Part shown: one piece after another, positions 43,822 through 53,691 of the stretch
Position numbering within the stretch: the first letter of the stretch is position 1
How the letters are laid out: each line of letters opens with the position of its first letter
Source: Oscillospiraceae bacterium
GTDB taxonomy: Bacteria; Bacillota; Clostridia; Oscillospirales; Ruminococcaceae
NCBI GenBank assembly: GCA_021199855.1
Contig: JAJQHD010000048.1
Span: 1 to 64,000, forward strand
DNA: 64,000 nt
Direction of reading: 5' to 3'
The notes under the pieces: model-generated
Told to the model about the DNA's origin: nothing
Database searches by the model: none
What the model saw: only the letters and a program-made list of their open reading frames with translations
Translations under genes and position numbers: made by a program

Positions 43822-44973
43822 TTACTTTCCTCTATGCTCTTTGATAAGACTCTGAATCTTCTCGTGTGGGTCGATGATGGAGCTTACCGACATATCGTGG
43901 TTGAGAGCCGTAATGAAGTAGGAAACATACTTCGAGCAGTCGACAACATGATACCATTCTTTACTCAGGAGTTCCTTAGGAGCATAAGTAAGATTCGTTC
44001 CGAATACTCCGTCGATGATGCCATCACGGTAAGCCTTGTCCATCTCGTCATAGCCTTTTGTGAAGATGCAGTAGGTAGCATAGGTGAAGATTCTCTTTGC
44101 ATGTCTCTTCTTGAGGTCATAGGCGACTTCAATCATCGACTTTCCGGAGGAGATAATGTCGTCCGCAATGAAGATGTCCATTCCCGTGACGTCGTTTCCG
44201 AGATATTCGTGCGCTTCAATCTTGTTGACGCCGTCGATAACCTGGCTGACATCTCTACGCTTGTAGAACATTCCTAAAGTAACCTGGAGCTCAGAGGAAT
44301 AGTGCATGTTTCGATTCATTCCGCCCTCGTCAGGCGATACAATCATGAAGTGCTCTTTGTCTACAATCAGGTCAGGGAAAGCTTTGAATAAAGCTTTAAG
44401 AGCCTGATATGAGGGGACAATGTTGTCAAAGCCCATCAGAGGCACTGCATTCATAACTCTCGGGTCGTGAGCATCGAACGTGAGGACATTCTCAACTCCG
44501 ATATTCTGGAGCTCCTGAAGCATACACGCTCCGTCAAGCGATTCACGTCCGTTTCGCCTGTGCTGTCTGCCACCGTAAAGAAGCGGCATGATTACATTGA
44601 CTCTGTGCGCCTTTCCTCCCGCCGCCTGAATCAATCGTTTTAAGTCCTGAAAATGGTCGTCGGGGGATTTGCGATTCTCATATTCGAAATAAGGATAAGT
44701 GCAGGAGTAGTTTCCAACATCGCAAACGAAGAAAAGGTCATAGCCTCTGACTGTCTCGTAGATGAAGCCTTTTGCGTCACCAGACTGGAATCTCGGGCAG
44801 CTCGCGGGGATAAGGAAGGTATCAATATCTCTTCCTGCCTGTCTTGCCCAGGTTACGAGATAGTTGTTAATCTTCTCACCGAGCTCTTTGGCGTTGTCCA
44901 TTGCGATAATTCCGAGCGGAGCTACACTGAGCTCAGGGTTGAAGATTTGCGAGGTCTTTTTTAACATTGTCAT
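43822..44973 (-). CDS. prs: Ribose-phosphate pyrophosphokinase, long divergent form
   Basis: A 383-aa PRPP synthetase-like protein, longer than the usual 310-320 aa. The pattern GRQHRRNGRESLDG matches the ATP loop, and IADDIISSGKSM the PRPP-binding loop, which differs from the usual VDDMIDTAGT. An SPDEGGMNRN segment is also typical. It makes PRPP from ribose-5-phosphate and ATP for nucleotide and His/Trp synthesis. ATG 44973 has GGAGG 9 nt upstream. It lies downstream of potD. Confidence 0.88.
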   Translation of the reverse strand: MTMLKKTSQIFNPELSVAPLGIIAMDNAKELGEKINNYLVTWARQAGRDIDTFLIPASCPRFQSGDAKGFIYETVRGYDLFFVCDVGNYSCTYPYFEYENRKSPDDHFQDLKRLIQAAGGKAHRVNVIMPLLYGGRQHRRNGRESLDGACMLQELQNIGVENVLTFDAHDPRVMNAVPLMGFDNIVPSYQALKALFKAFPDLIVDKEHFMIVSPDEGGMNRNMHYSSELQVTLGMFYKRRDVSQVIDGVNKIEAHEYLGNDVTGMDIFIADDIISSGKSMIEVAYDLKKRHAKRIFTYATYCIFTKGYDEMDKAYRDGIIDGVFGTNLTYAPKELLSKEWYHVVDCSKYVSYFITALNHDMSVSSIIDPHEKIQSLIKEHRGK

Positions 44974-45051
44974 TGAATCATGCCTCCATATTGTATTTTG
45001 AATAATAGTGTGTAAGATATGCTATATTCTAAATCTATAAGAGATAGATTT

Positions 45052-46287
45052 CTACAGATGATCGGAGTGCTTCTTTCTTGCACGTCTGACATTGACGAAT
45101 ACAGTCGCCGCCAGCATAGCAACAAGGAAAATTGGAACGAGCCACGGATTGGTTCCGTCAATCTTCAGCTGATTCCAGAGTGTCTGCATTAGTTCGTTTG
45201 TCTCGTCAGAGAGATTGACAAAGACTTCCGTATGCTCATTGAGATATTCATCCGACGGATATTGCAGAGGATTGTTTTTTACCTCATCGTCCAGAAGCTC
45301 GTATGCCGCCTGATTCGGGGTTGAATAGCCGGTATATTCGCAGTTTGCAAGGGCAACTTCAGCTTCGCAGAGGAAGTTTATATACATCTCCGCCGCTTCC
45401 TTGTTCTGAGCGGTAGTTGGAATGCAGATAGCGTCGACAAACTGATTCGTACCCTCAACAGGAATACAGTATGTCAGGTCTTCGTTCTCAGCCATCATGG
45501 TGACGGCATCGCCGGCATAGTAAGGAGCTATTGCGGCGGAACCGCCCTCCATCTTGTCGAAAATCTCGTCCATTACGTACGCCTGAACTATCGACTTCTG
45601 CTCTTTCAGAAGAAGTGCCGCTTCCTGAAGCTCCAACTCGTCTTCAGTGTTCTGGGAATATCCCAAATACGTAAGAGCAATGCCGAATGCGTCACGTGGA
45701 TTGTTGAACATCAGAATATTTCCAGCATACTTTTCATCCCAGAGTGACGACCAGGATGTTATCTTCTCATCGACCATAGTCGTGTTATAGATGATAACAA
45801 CCATTCCCCAAAGGTAGGGAACCGAGTATTCGTTCGTCGGATCGTATTCGGGATAGAGGAACGTGTCCATGATGTTCGCAAGATTCGGGATGTTGTCAAG
45901 GTCGAGCTTTTGTACAAGACCCTCATCAATCATCTTTGAAATCATGTAGTCGCTCGGGATGATGATGTCATACTCCGCGCTTCCCGACTGAATCTTCGAG
46001 TAGAGAGTTTCGTTGCTTGCAAATGTTGTGTAGTTGACTTCGATTCCTGTAAGAGCTTCAAACGCTTCGTTTACGTCGAGCATGTCCGCTTCGTTCAGGC
46101 ACATATACTCGCCCCAGTTGGCGACGTTGAGTATAACGTCCTGTCCCATGAATCGGGTATAGTCGTAGTTGGAAAGGAGCTCCTCATCTAGCTCTGAATA
46201 GGCACCGTATGCATTTCCCGAAGAGCATCCGCAGAGGGAAAGCGCAAGAATAAGAAATGCCGTAAGAAAAGCAAACAGTTTTCTCAT
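45052..46287 (-). CDS. potD: Spermidine/putrescine-binding lipoprotein PotD, with C-terminal helix
   Basis: A 411-aa binding protein. The lipobox is LCGC (Cys21), then the family domain with LNVANWGEYM and DIIIPSDYMI. A second hydrophobic segment at about 380-398, followed by RRARKK, would anchor the C-terminus too, which is unusual for this family. It captures polyamines for the PotBC permease. The start overlaps the potC stop by 4 nt. An inverted repeat at 45031-45051 lies just past its stop. Confidence 0.93.
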   Translation of the reverse strand: MRKLFAFLTAFLILALSLCGCSSGNAYGAYSELDEELLSNYDYTRFMGQDVILNVANWGEYMCLNEADMLDVNEAFEALTGIEVNYTTFASNETLYSKIQSGSAEYDIIIPSDYMISKMIDEGLVQKLDLDNIPNLANIMDTFLYPEYDPTNEYSVPYLWGMVVIIYNTTMVDEKITSWSSLWDEKYAGNILMFNNPRDAFGIALTYLGYSQNTEDELELQEAALLLKEQKSIVQAYVMDEIFDKMEGGSAAIAPYYAGDAVTMMAENEDLTYCIPVEGTNQFVDAICIPTTAQNKEAAEMYINFLCEAEVALANCEYTGYSTPNQAAYELLDDEVKNNPLQYPSDEYLNEHTEVFVNLSDETNELMQTLWNQLKIDGTNPWLVPIFLVAMLAATVFVNVRRARKKHSDHL

Positions 46288-47114
46288 ACCATGCTCTCCT
46301 TCCTCTGAGCGGCACGGAATTGCTCCTGTTCACGCCTCAGCTTGCGGTTGTCGAGTATGTTTTTGGTTATGAGGATAACGCAGATTACGAGGAAGATAAT
46401 CGCCGAAAGAGCGTTAATCTCGGGTGAGACTTTAAGTCTCGTCATAGACTCAATTGTGATTGAAAGAGTCTGCACGTTCGTGCCGGATGTGAAGTAGCTG
46501 ACGACGAAGTCGTCAATCGAGTAGGTGACACTCATGAGAAATCCCGTGAAAATGCCTGGCATAATCTCAGGAATAACGACCTTAAAGAACGCCTGTCTCT
46601 GATTGCACCCAAGGTCCTGAGCGGCTTCAACAAGACTCGGATTCATACTTCTGAGCTTCGGAAGAACGCTGTATATGACGTAAGGAACATCGAATGAGAT
46701 ATGCGACAGTATAAGTGAAGCAAAACCGAACTGGAATCCGAACGAGGTTCTGAAAAACTGGAAGAGAAGCATGAGTGATACGCCCATGATGATTTCCGGA
46801 CTGACAACAGGTATATATGTCAGGTTCATGAAAACAGTTTTTGAGCGCTTTTTCATGCTGTTGATGCCAAGCGCCGCAGTAGTGCCCAGGATTGTAGCGA
46901 AAATCGACGCCGCAAGCGCAACTATGACGGTGTTCCTTAAAGACGTGAGTATCGTCTCATTGTGAAACAGCTTGACATACCAGTCAAGAGTGAAGCCTGT
47001 CCAGTTGGAACGTGACTTCGACACGTTGAATGAGAATACAATCAGAACGAGAATCGGAAGATACAGGAACAAGTACAAAGCGTACATGTAAAGTTTGGAG
47101 GACAGCTTTCTCAT
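46284..47114 (-). CDS. potC: Spermidine/putrescine permease PotC
   Basis: A 276-aa inner-membrane protein with six predicted helices and the EAA loop (EAAQDLGCNQRQAFFKVVIPEIMPGI, residues about 163-188) that contacts PotA. It overlaps potB and potD by 4 nt each. Confidence 0.94.
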   Translation of the reverse strand: MRKLSSKLYMYALYLFLYLPILVLIVFSFNVSKSRSNWTGFTLDWYVKLFHNETILTSLRNTVIVALAASIFATILGTTAALGINSMKKRSKTVFMNLTYIPVVSPEIIMGVSLMLLFQFFRTSFGFQFGFASLILSHISFDVPYVIYSVLPKLRSMNPSLVEAAQDLGCNQRQAFFKVVIPEIMPGIFTGFLMSVTYSIDDFVVSYFTSGTNVQTLSITIESMTRLKVSPEINALSAIIFLVICVILITKNILDNRKLRREQEQFRAAQRKESMV

Positions 47115-47920
47115 AGCATAACCTCCTCTTCCGAGCCGAACTGGTTGAACAGACTCATCAGGAATATTACAACCACCATAAGTACCAGCGCCATAGCTGA
47201 GCCCAAGTGCGGGTTGTACGAAGTTCCTAGGAACTGCGATTCGATTATATCGCCGATAAGGTCGTTCGTTCCGCCACCGAGCATCCTTGAAATTACGAAT
47301 GTCGAAACACTCGGGATGAAAACTGCTATAATGCCTGAATTGATACCGGGCATCGAAAGTGGCAGAATAACTCTTCTTACGAGGTTGAAGTTATTGGCGC
47401 CCAAATCCCTTGCCGCCTCAATAACGCTCGAATCAATCTTTACCATTACCGAATAAAGTGGCAGAATCATGAACGGCAGATAGTTATATACCATACCAAG
47501 TATAACTGCGCCGCCGGTGTTGATAAGATTCAGAGGACCAATCCCGAACAGCCCTAAAAACTTGTTTATAAGACCGTTTGATTCGAGAAGAGTCATCCAG
47601 GCGTAGGTTCTTAAGATGAAGTTTGTCCACATAGGGACCATTATTAAAACTATAAGCGAGGACTGGTTGAACGACTTTGCACGCGAAATGATATATGCCG
47701 CGGGAAAAGCCAGAACAAGACAGATAACCGTTGCGATAATGGCGAATAATATTGAGCGGAACAGTACCGCCATATAGTCGGACATATCGAACAGGTTTTG
47801 AAGCGTAAAGCTTCCGTCAGAATCGGTAAGAGCGAATCCGATTACAAGTCCTAGAGGAATTATCGTGAAGACGAGAATCCATACAGCGTATGGAACAGCA
47901 AAAACCTTGGATACTTTCAA
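47111..47920 (-). CDS. potB: Spermidine/putrescine permease PotB
   Basis: A 269-aa inner-membrane protein with six helices and an EAA loop (EAARDLGANNFNLVRRVILPLS, about 178-199). It forms the channel with PotC. It begins 4 nt after potA on the minus strand and overlaps potC by 4 nt. Confidence 0.94.
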   Translation of the reverse strand: MKVSKVFAVPYAVWILVFTIIPLGLVIGFALTDSDGSFTLQNLFDMSDYMAVLFRSILFAIIATVICLVLAFPAAYIISRAKSFNQSSLIVLIMVPMWTNFILRTYAWMTLLESNGLINKFLGLFGIGPLNLINTGGAVILGMVYNYLPFMILPLYSVMVKIDSSVIEAARDLGANNFNLVRRVILPLSMPGINSGIIAVFIPSVSTFVISRMLGGGTNDLIGDIIESQFLGTSYNPHLGSAMALVLMVVVIFLMSLFNQFGSEEEVML

Positions 47921-47924
47921 CGGT

Positions 47925-48968
47925 TTAAGCCTCCGACTTGTGCATGATATGTATGTCCATAGGCGTTACATTCATGCCGATAATCGCTCCTATCTCCTCG
48001 CTCTGAGTGGAGTGTATTTTCCATTTGTAGCCGAGAGCATCGACGCCGATTTCGTAGTGAATGCCCTTGAAAATACAGCTTTCAACTACTCCGACGATAG
48101 CTCCTTGATACTGAGGCACAACCTTGATGTCTTCCGGTCTTATGACAACGTCAACAAGCTCGTCAGGGGCGAATCCCTGATCCACGCAGGAGAATTCTTT
48201 TCCGGCGAACTCGACTAAGAAGTCGCGTCTCATTATTCCGTCTATAATGTTTGACTCGCCGATAAAGTCGGCAACAAAGGCGTTTGCAGGTTCGTTATAG
48301 ATATCCTGCGGTGTGCCAATCTGCTGAATTGAGCCGTCTCTCATTACGACTACCGTGTCACTCATCGTGAGAGCTTCCTCCTGGTCGTGTGTGACATAAA
48401 TAAACGTAATTTCAAGTTCACGTTGCATCCTCTTCAGCTCAATCTGCATTTCCTTTCGGAGTTTCAAATCCAATGCACCCAGCGGTTCGTCGAGCAGAAG
48501 AACCTTCGGGCGATTGACGAGAGCTCTGGCAATGGCAATTCTTTGCTGTTGTCCGCCGGAAAGAGAATTGACCGAGCGTTTCTCAAAGCCTCGCATGTTT
48601 ACAAGCTCAAGCATCTCTCCAACACGCTTTGCGATTTCTTTCTCGGGAAGCTTCTGAATCCTGAGACCGAAAGCAATGTTGTCGTAGATATTCAAATGGG
48701 GGAAAAGCGCGTACTTCTGGAAGACAGTGTTGACCTCACGCTTGTGGGGTGGGAGGTTGTTAATCTTCACGCCGTTAAAAAATAGCTCACCGCTTGCCAT
48801 TTCGGCAAAGCCACCAATGATCCGCAGTGTTGTGGTCTTTCCGCATCCCGACGGACCCAAGAGTGTTACGAACTGCTTGTCCACTATGTCGAGGTTGATG
48901 CTCTTGAGCACCTGAATCCCGTCATACTCGACAACAGCATTTCGTATGCTGATGATAGTATTTTTCAA
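47925..48968 (-). CDS. potA: Spermidine/putrescine ABC transporter ATPase PotA
   Basis: A 347-aa ATPase with Walker [10 protein letters not shown] (38-46), signature LSGGQQQR, Walker B LLLDEP, and a C-terminal TOBE domain (about 250-340). It powers PotBC. The start appears to be TTG at 48968, with AAGGAG about 13 nt upstream; no better start lies in frame, so spacing is longer than usual. First gene of potABCD. Confidence 0.93.
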   Translation of the reverse strand: MKNTIISIRNAVVEYDGIQVLKSINLDIVDKQFVTLLGPSGCGKTTTLRIIGGFAEMASGELFFNGVKINNLPPHKREVNTVFQKYALFPHLNIYDNIAFGLRIQKLPEKEIAKRVGEMLELVNMRGFEKRSVNSLSGGQQQRIAIARALVNRPKVLLLDEPLGALDLKLRKEMQIELKRMQRELEITFIYVTHDQEEALTMSDTVVVMRDGSIQQIGTPQDIYNEPANAFVADFIGESNIIDGIMRRDFLVEFAGKEFSCVDQGFAPDELVDVVIRPEDIKVVPQYQGAIVGVVESCIFKGIHYEIGVDALGYKWKIHSTQSEEIGAIIGMNVTPMDIHIMHKSEA

Positions 48969-49036
48969 TTACAATCTTTGTCTCCTTGTTTTAAACAATT
49001 TTTTCGGCAGCATGATACCCCATAATGCCACTATTC

Positions 49037-49065
49037 ATTATATAGCAAATTCAGACCGTTTACAA
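49037..49065 (-). promoter_or_regulatory. Promoter of potABCD
   Basis: Reading the minus strand, TTGTAA (49065-49060), 17-nt spacer, TATAAT (49042-49037). It gives a leader of about 60 nt. Confidence 0.8.
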
Positions 49066-49183
49066 TAATAAAATTATAAATATTCCTGCTATTTTGATAG
49101 GATTTTTTTATCCTTTTTTCGTACTTTGCACCGTCGTCAACCCGAAATTCAAAAAAATCTTCTCGCTCTCGCGAAAATAGGCA

Positions 49184-49212
49184 TTGAATTGCGTCCCGAA
49201 ATGTTATATAAT
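49184..49212 (+). promoter_or_regulatory. Promoter of the murD-to-SGNH gene run
   Basis: TTGAAT (49184-49189), 17-nt spacer, TATAAT (49207-49212). It lies 73 nt before the murD ATG and is the only clear promoter before the eleven-gene run. Confidence 0.8.
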
Positions 49213-49284
49213 ATCATAGGCTGAAAATGTATAGTGACGTATTGTGTGTTCAGCCCAGCAAAAGAAATCGAAAGGCGTGAATAT

Positions 49285-50679
49285 ATGAACAAGACACAGA
49301 GATTTTTTGATTCTCTTAAAGATATGAAAGTTGCCTTCATCGGCACCGGTGTAAGCCATACCGAACTTATAAGACTGTTCCTGTCCAAAGGAATAGATGT
49401 AACCGTTCTCGACAAGAAGACAAAAGACCAATACGACCAAGAGCTTTACAATGAACTCTCCGAAAAAGGCGTTAAGTTTGTACTGGGTGAAAGCTATCTC
49501 GACAGCCTCACTGACTATGACGTAGTCTACAGAACCCCGGGAATGTACTATAACAACCCGAAGCTCGTTGAAGCGAGACAGGCAGGAGTCATAATAACAA
49601 GCGAGATGGAGTCCTTCTTCGAGCTCTGCCCGTGCAAGATTTACGCAGTCACCGGCTCCGACGGCAAGACCACGACAACAACGATTATTTCTGAATTCTT
49701 AAAAGCCGAAGGCTACAAGGTCTGGCTCGGAGGAAATATCGGAAAAGCACTTCTTCCAAGAATCGAGAGCATTTCCGAAACCGACTTTGCAGTAGTCGAG
49801 CTTTCAAGCTTCCAGCTTATCTCAATGCGTGAGTCTCCCGACGTCGCAGTAATCACGAATATTTCTCCCAACCACCTCGACGTTCACGGGACGATGGACG
49901 AGTATATTTCTGCAAAATGCAATATTTTAGACCATCAGAGCGCATTCTCAAAGGCTGTCCTGAATCAGGACAATGCCGAGACAGTCAAGCTCAGTTCACA
50001 CGTCAGAGGAAATCTTGTAGGATTTTCAAGGCTTTCTCCCGTCAAGGTCGGGGCATATCTCAATCCCGACAGAGTCCTCTGCTATTGTGATGGAAGAAAA
50101 ACAGTCAAGATAATCCCAGCTGAGAGAATCAAGCTTCCTGGCGAGCACAATATTGAAAACTACCTTGCGGCAATCAGCGCAGTCTGGGGAGATGTTTCCA
50201 TCGACTCCATCTGCCGCGTTGCACGTCATTTTGGCGGAGTTGAGCACAGAATCGAATTCGTACGTGAGCTTGACGGCGTCAAGTACTATAACGACTCGAT
50301 AGCCTCCAGCCCGACAAGAGTAATAGCCGGTCTCAAAGCCTTCGGAACAAAGATAATAGTTATCGCCGGAGGCTATGACAAAAAGATTCCCTTTGAACCG
50401 CTTGCAGAGCCGGTCAACAAGTACGTCAAGACCCTGATTCTCATGGGTCAGACCGCACCGAAGATTGAGAAAGCTGTCACCGACACTCCGTTCTATAACC
50501 CTGATGAGCTGAAAATCCTTCACGCTTCCGGAATGGAAGAAGCGGTTGAGCTCGCAAGAAGGTGCGCCGAGCCAGGCGACATAATAACCCTTTCGCCTGC
50601 ATGTGCCTCGTTTGACATGTACCCGAACTTTGAAGTCAGAGGCAGGCACTTCAAGTCAATTGTGAGTGGTCTAAGATAA
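49285..50679 (+). CDS. murD: UDP-MurNAc-L-alanine:D-glutamate ligase MurD
   Basis: A 464-aa cytosolic Mur ligase that adds D-Glu to UDP-MurNAc-L-Ala. The N-terminal Rossmann domain has the IGTGVSHTE loop; the P-loop is TGSDGKTTTT; GEHNIENYLAA and YYNDSIASSP follow. ATG 49285 has AAAGGCG about 9 nt upstream; the frame extends upstream without a site. First gene of a long co-directional run; its stop overlaps the GNAT start by 1 nt. Confidence 0.95.
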   Translation: MNKTQRFFDSLKDMKVAFIGTGVSHTELIRLFLSKGIDVTVLDKKTKDQYDQELYNELSEKGVKFVLGESYLDSLTDYDVVYRTPGMYYNNPKLVEARQAGVIITSEMESFFELCPCKIYAVTGSDGKTTTTTIISEFLKAEGYKVWLGGNIGKALLPRIESISETDFAVVELSSFQLISMRESPDVAVITNISPNHLDVHGTMDEYISAKCNILDHQSAFSKAVLNQDNAETVKLSSHVRGNLVGFSRLSPVKVGAYLNPDRVLCYCDGRKTVKIIPAERIKLPGEHNIENYLAAISAVWGDVSIDSICRVARHFGGVEHRIEFVRELDGVKYYNDSIASSPTRVIAGLKAFGTKIIVIAGGYDKKIPFEPLAEPVNKYVKTLILMGQTAPKIEKAVTDTPFYNPDELKILHASGMEEAVELARRCAEPGDIITLSPACASFDMYPNFEVRGRHFKSIVSGLR

Positions 50680-51452
50680 TGATAAGGCGAATAGACAGCT
50701 TTGACAACGCAAAGCTACTCCTCCGAGATTCTCACTATTCGAGAATAATCCTGTCTCACATTCTCGCCTACGGAACTGAATTCGATTTCTGTGAGTTCTA
50801 CGAGCTACTGAAAGGCAACAAGCGTGTCGGAATCTTCGCATCAATGAACAGCTCACTGACGGTTGACCTGCTGGACGATGCCCATAGCTCATCCGGCTGT
50901 ATAAGGGAAACCGCCGAGTTCATCCGGTTCAAGTACCCGATGTTCGTTGAGATGCCGGAAGTGCTGATTCCGAGACGAGGTTTGAGCGAGTATCGCAAGG
51001 AAAAGAGATATTTCTTCTCCGTACCGGCTAATGAAGAAGTGCTAGAAGACAAAGAGCTTTTGCGTGAGCTTCCATATGAATCTGTTTTCGGAACCGCTTT
51101 TTCGGGACAGGATGCAAACTATGGCTTGTGGCTCACAGACACTGTAAGACGTGTGAACAAAGGGATAGTTCGCATCTATGGCTATAAATCGTCTGTTCTT
51201 ACGGTTAAGTGCCAGAGCTACGGAAGAGCCTATCTTGCGGATATAGCGACGCCTGAGGCTGACAGAGGCAAAGGCTATGCCTCAACACTTATAAAACTCG
51301 TTTCGCAGGATCTGAAAAAAGAGGGAATAGAGTACTATCTTGCGTCAGACGAATCGATGAAAGATTTTTACCTTCGCCTCGGTTGCGCTGAACTAGGCGA
51401 GGACTATGTACTGAAACTAAAGGAAAGAAAAGATTATGAAGAACTTGTTTAA
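50679..51452 (+). CDS. GNAT family acetyltransferase
   Basis: A 257-aa protein whose C-terminal half is a GNAT domain (about 150-250), with the acetyl-CoA loop DRGKGYAST after a beta strand (YLADIATPEA). The N-terminal 140 residues are not assigned. It starts in the murD stop (TAATG). The substrate is unknown. Confidence 0.85.
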   Translation: MIRRIDSFDNAKLLLRDSHYSRIILSHILAYGTEFDFCEFYELLKGNKRVGIFASMNSSLTVDLLDDAHSSSGCIRETAEFIRFKYPMFVEMPEVLIPRRGLSEYRKEKRYFFSVPANEEVLEDKELLRELPYESVFGTAFSGQDANYGLWLTDTVRRVNKGIVRIYGYKSSVLTVKCQSYGRAYLADIATPEADRGKGYASTLIKLVSQDLKKEGIEYYLASDESMKDFYLRLGCAELGEDYVLKLKERKDYEELV

Positions 51453-52707
51453 TATCGATGAAAGAATCCTTAAGCTTGCAGATGAAGCCGAGGCTCAGTG
51501 TTCGGAAGCTTTCAAGAGAATTGATAAGATTGCGGAATATAACAGCATGAAGGTGCTTTCTGCGTTCATAAAAAATAACGTCAGCGAAACCTGCCTTCAC
51601 GGTACAACCGGCTATGGCTATGACGATGTCGGAAGAGACACTCTTGACAAGGTATATGCTACAGCCTTTGGCTGTGAGGACGCACTCGTCCGCCATACAA
51701 TCGTAAACGGCACCCACGCGCTCTCAACTGCGCTTTTCGGAGTCTTAAGACCGGGCGACAAGCTTCTGATGCTCTGCGGCGCACCCTATGACACACTTGA
51801 AGAGGTCATCGGCAAGCGTGGCGAAAAGGGCAACGGCTCACTCATGGATTACGGAATCGAGTATGAGGAAATCGAGCTTTTGGAGAACGGTATGCCCGAT
51901 TTGGAAGCTATCACCGAAAAAGTAAAGACCGCAACGGTCGCCTATATCCAGCGTTCAAGAGGTTATTCCACAAGACCATCCTATACTATTGCAGACATAG
52001 AGAAGATGATTCAGGCTGTCAAGAAGGGCAACCCGAACGCAATAATAATGGTCGACAACTGCTACGGCGAATTCGTCGACACGAAGGAACCGACCGAAGT
52101 CGGTGCCGACCTCATTATGGGTTCACTCATCAAGAACCCCGGCGGAGGAATCGCCTCAACCGGCGGATATATCGCCGGAAGAAAAGATTTGGTCGAAAAA
52201 TGCGCGTATCGCTTGACGGTAGTTGGCATGGGAAAAGAAGTCGGAGCAAGCCTCCACCAGAACAGAGAAATGTATCAGGGCTTCTTCTTAGCTCCCCAGG
52301 CGACAGCCGCCGCAGTAAAGACTTCCGAATTTGCCTGTGCACTTCTGGGACTCTTGGGTTACGAATCACTCCCGAAGCAGGGCGAGCCTAGAGCGGATAT
52401 AATCGCATCAATACTACTCAAGAACGAGAAAACTCTCACGTCATTTATAAAGGGAATCCAGAAGGGTGCGCCGATTGACAGCTACCTCATTCCCGAAGCA
52501 ATCCCCACTCCCGGCTATGAAAGCCCGGTAATAATGGCGGCAGGAGCCTTCACAATGGGAGCTTCGATTGAATTCTCAGCCGATGCCCCGATTAGAGAAC
52601 CCTATGCCGCATGGCTTCAGGGCGCATTAACATATCCAACAGGAAAAGCAGGAATACTTATTGCCGTTCAGAACATGCTTGAGGACGGCGAGATAAAACT
52701 GGATTAA
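51436..52707 (+). CDS. YnbB-like PLP enzyme, methionine gamma-lyase family
   Basis: A 423-aa fold-type I PLP enzyme of the family annotated as aluminium resistance or methionine gamma-lyase. HGTTGYGYDDVGRDTLD marks the N-terminus, and LIMGSLIKNPGGG contains the PLP lysine (about residue 234). The start overlaps the GNAT gene by 17 nt. The reaction in this organism is uncertain. Confidence 0.88.
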   Translation: MKNLFNIDERILKLADEAEAQCSEAFKRIDKIAEYNSMKVLSAFIKNNVSETCLHGTTGYGYDDVGRDTLDKVYATAFGCEDALVRHTIVNGTHALSTALFGVLRPGDKLLMLCGAPYDTLEEVIGKRGEKGNGSLMDYGIEYEEIELLENGMPDLEAITEKVKTATVAYIQRSRGYSTRPSYTIADIEKMIQAVKKGNPNAIIMVDNCYGEFVDTKEPTEVGADLIMGSLIKNPGGGIASTGGYIAGRKDLVEKCAYRLTVVGMGKEVGASLHQNREMYQGFFLAPQATAAAVKTSEFACALLGLLGYESLPKQGEPRADIIASILLKNEKTLTSFIKGIQKGAPIDSYLIPEAIPTPGYESPVIMAAGAFTMGASIEFSADAPIREPYAAWLQGALTYPTGKAGILIAVQNMLEDGEIKLD

Positions 52708-52731
52708 CAATTACACAGGAAGGAGAAACCA

Positions 52732-53691
52732 ATGGCAGAAAAATATACAGTTTCACTCGCGCAATTTGCGAAGGAAGTAAACTTAAAAACGGTCTACACA
52801 CCGAAGGATTTATCCAAAATTCTGATATCCAATAACGATATCAACCGCCCGGGTCTTCAGCTCACCGGCTTCTACGCCTATTTCAACAACGAGAAGATTC
52901 AGATTTGCGGGAACACCGAATTCGCCTATCTTCAGGGACTTGCGTCGGATGAGAGAAAAAGAGCCCTGATGACTCTGTTCTCCTATAAATTCCCGGCTCT
53001 GATTATCTCCCGTGGACATGAGCCATTCCCGGAAATGATGGATGCGGCAACAGAATATGGCGTCCCGGTTCTCTCGTCAGAGCTTGACACCTCCGAGGTT
53101 ATGTCAAGAGGAATCGCATACCTTAACACTCAGCTCGGTCAGAGAATCACCCGCCACGGCGTTCTCATCGAAATCTACGGCGAAGGCGTCCTCATCGTCG
53201 GCGAAAGTGGTGTCGGTAAATCCGAAACTGCAATCGAGCTCGTCAAGAGAGGACACAGACTTGTTGCTGACGACGCAGTTGAAATAAAGAAAGTATCTGC
53301 AATCTCCCTTGTCGGCTCATCTCCCGATAATATCCGCCACTTCATCGAGCTCAGAGGCATCGGAATCGTCAACGCAAGAAGGCTCTTTGGTATGGGAGCT
53401 GTCAAGATGACAGAGAAGATTGACCTTGTCGTCAAGCTCGAAATCTGGGATCCCGATAAGGTTTACGACAGAATGGGCGTCGACTCCGAAAGCATGGACA
53501 TCTTGGGGGTAAACATTCCCTGTATCACAATCCCTGTTAAGCCCGGACGTAACCTTGCAGTAATTCTCGAAGTTGCCGCAATGAACAACCGACAGAAGAA
53601 GATGGGCTATAACGCCGCTCAGGAGCTTCTCAATAACTTAGGTCTTGAAATGGAAGGCACCGAGACTGTTTCCAAGTGGGAGGATTTCTGA
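52732..53691 (+). CDS. hprK: HPr kinase/phosphorylase
   Basis: A 319-aa protein with catalytic H142, Walker A GESGVGKS (157-164) and a C-terminal signature IPVKPGRNLAVILEVAAMN. It phosphorylates HPr at Ser46 and removes the phosphate, controlling carbon catabolite repression with CcpA. AAGGAG precedes its ATG. The stop overlaps the next ATG by 1 nt. Confidence 0.95.
   Translation: MAEKYTVSLAQFAKEVNLKTVYTPKDLSKILISNNDINRPGLQLTGFYAYFNNEKIQICGNTEFAYLQGLASDERKRALMTLFSYKFPALIISRGHEPFPEMMDAATEYGVPVLSSELDTSEVMSRGIAYLNTQLGQRITRHGVLIEIYGEGVLIVGESGVGKSETAIELVKRGHRLVADDAVEIKKVSAISLVGSSPDNIRHFIELRGIGIVNARRLFGMGAVKMTEKIDLVVKLEIWDPDKVYDRMGVDSESMDILGVNIPCITIPVKPGRNLAVILEVAAMNNRQKKMGYNAAQELLNNLGLEMEGTETVSKWEDF

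Larger units (their letters stand above)
48969..49284. other. Divergent intergenic region between potA and murD
   Basis: A 316-nt region holding two divergent sigma-A promoters: 49037-49065 for pot and 49184-49212 for murD. The rest is AT-rich (49060-49120) with no hairpin terminator, riboswitch or repeat I can support. Confidence 0.7.

Noticed and set aside
45031..45051. Terminator after potD
   Set aside because: AAATCTAT/ATAGATTT forms a hairpin, but no T run follows on the minus strand, so read-through to prs is likely.
48969..49284. Small gene or RNA between potA and murD
   Set aside because: The interval holds two divergent promoters and AT-rich DNA; no ribosome site with a sensible frame or strong RNA fold was seen.
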